The notes beneath the pieces are model-generated. The model did no database searches. It was not told where the DNA came from and saw nothing but the letters and a program-made list of their open reading frames with translations. From NCBI GenBank assembly GCA_965204665.1, contig OZ242002.1, forward strand, positions 1,364,001-1,428,000: 64,000 nt of DNA. Direction: 5' to 3'. Source of the DNA: Nemesobacter sp965204665 (GTDB lineage: Bacteria > Desulfobacterota_D > UBA1144 > Nemesobacterales > Nemesobacteraceae). The first letter of the stretch is position 1; the number at the start of each line of letters is the position of its first letter. The position numbers and the translations under genes are program-made. Positions 63,320 to 64,000 of the stretch are shown one piece after another.

Positions 63320-64000
63320 CCTATCCGGGGTATAATTGCCCCGGCTTCATTGAAGCGTTTTGAAATATGCGGTTCCGTCCAGCATCGTCAGGACCCTATC
63401 CGGGGTATAATTGCCCCGGCTTCATTGAAGCTCAGTCGGAAGGAATGAACAGGGCAACCAGAGCAAGCCTATCCGGGGTATAATTGCCCCGGCTTCATTG
63501 AAGCTATGTGGCTGGTGAGTTGATCGAGGGTGTGACGGACCCTATCCGGGGTATAATTGCCCCGGCTTCATTGAAGCGTCGAGTTTTGTGGTTTTTGCAG
63601 GCCCGGCCAGGGACCTATCCGGGGTATAATTGCCCCGGCTTCATTGAAGCTTGAAAACATCATTTCTGAATTTCCAATGGACGAAGACCTATCCGGGGTA
63701 TAATTGCCCCGGCTTCATTGAAGCACATTCACGCTGATAAGCATACTCGAGCGCTACATGCCCTATCCGGGGTATAATTGCCCCGGCTTCATTGAAGCTC
63801 GCTTATGCCGGCTTTTTCATCCAGCTCTGCATACCCTATCCGGGGTATAATTGCCCCGGCTTCATTGAAGCTTTTACTCACCAGACCACAGTCCATCCCG
63901 CCGCAAGCCTATCCGGGGTATAATTGCCCCGGCTTCATTGAAGCGACAGCTCGGCACGGAACCGAGACGGGTGCTGGAAACCCTATCCGGGGTATAATTG
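63320..64000 (+). CRISPR. CRISPR array, 37-bp repeats, at least 9 spacers, truncated by window end
   Basis: Repeats of 37 bp begin at 63320, 63395, 63468, 63541, 63614, 63688, 63762, 63835, 63908 and 63982 (last one cut at 19 bp). All nine full copies are identical. Spacers are 38, 36, 36, 36, 37, 37, 36, 36 and 37 bp. Each repeat has a hairpin ccgggg/ccccgg with an 8-nt loop tataattg, and ends in attgaagc. Identical repeats right after the leader suggest the young end of an active array. Confidence 0.99.

Overview
The window is a bacterial chromosome segment from a Gram-negative organism: it encodes the outer-membrane lipoprotein carrier LolA, lipobox lipoproteins and a proton-pumping NADH dehydrogenase. 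Housekeeping genes (uvrA, glyA, nrdR, pdxA, nuoABCD, ftsK, nuoN, parAB, recA, priA, glnE, carD, nuoF) are scattered in short operons, and both complex I and acetolactate synthase genes are split from their usual partners. A deep-branching or deltaproteobacteria-like lineage (Candidatus Dadabacteria is one guess) would fit, but the sequence alone does not settle it. No rRNA or tRNA gene was recognised.

Layout. 0-2.2 kb: a cytidylyltransferase and a CDP-alcohol phosphatidyltransferase, probably for a phosphodiester polar headgroup or solute. 2.3-6.9 kb: an intact IS256-family element with 9-bp target duplication, a nucleotidyltransferase/HEPN-like pair, and an IS1634-family element. 7.4-11.9 kb (minus): a probable polyprenyl-phosphate-mannose type glycosylation locus (GT2-GtrA fusion plus a TMTC-like GT-C/TPR membrane protein). 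12-12.4 kb: an IS630 remnant. 12.4-21.7 kb: uvrA, glyA-nrdR-tatD, a frameshifted AAA_14/DUF4143 ATPase, a lipoprotein, pdxA and a sirtuin. 22.2-23.7 kb: a lipoprotein with a collagen-like stalk and RTX-type repeats, driven by a promoter whose -35/-10 spacer is mostly a G10 tract, so it is probably phase variable. 23.8-24.6 kb: a decayed ISAs1-like transposase. 25-27.6 kb: nuoABCD. 27.6-36.3 kb (minus): parA-parB-purS-purQ-tusA-cysM-JAMM protease-nuoN-ftsK-lolA. 36.4-39.9 kb: pgpA-cinA-recA-tsaB. 40.3-42 kb: an AAA ATPase overlapping an unknown 167-aa gene, a candidate two-gene defence module. 42.2-54.1 kb: ilvB, priA, glnE, a phosphodiesterase-like gene, carD, lhgO and nuoF.

54.2-64.0 kb is a complete type I-G (formerly I-U) CRISPR-Cas locus: cas7/csb1, cas5-cas6/csb2, cas3 with a C-terminal HD domain, a csb3-like gene, a cas4-cas1 fusion and cas2, followed by a leader and an array of 37-bp repeats that runs off the window. 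The array has at least nine spacers. All genes needed for adaptation, crRNA processing and interference appear present and open.

The strongest items for follow-up are the phase-variable promoter at 22235-22262, the AAA/167-aa pair, the ribosome-site-sequestering hairpin of the IS256 element, and the CRISPR repeat that carries TATAAT in its hairpin loop.
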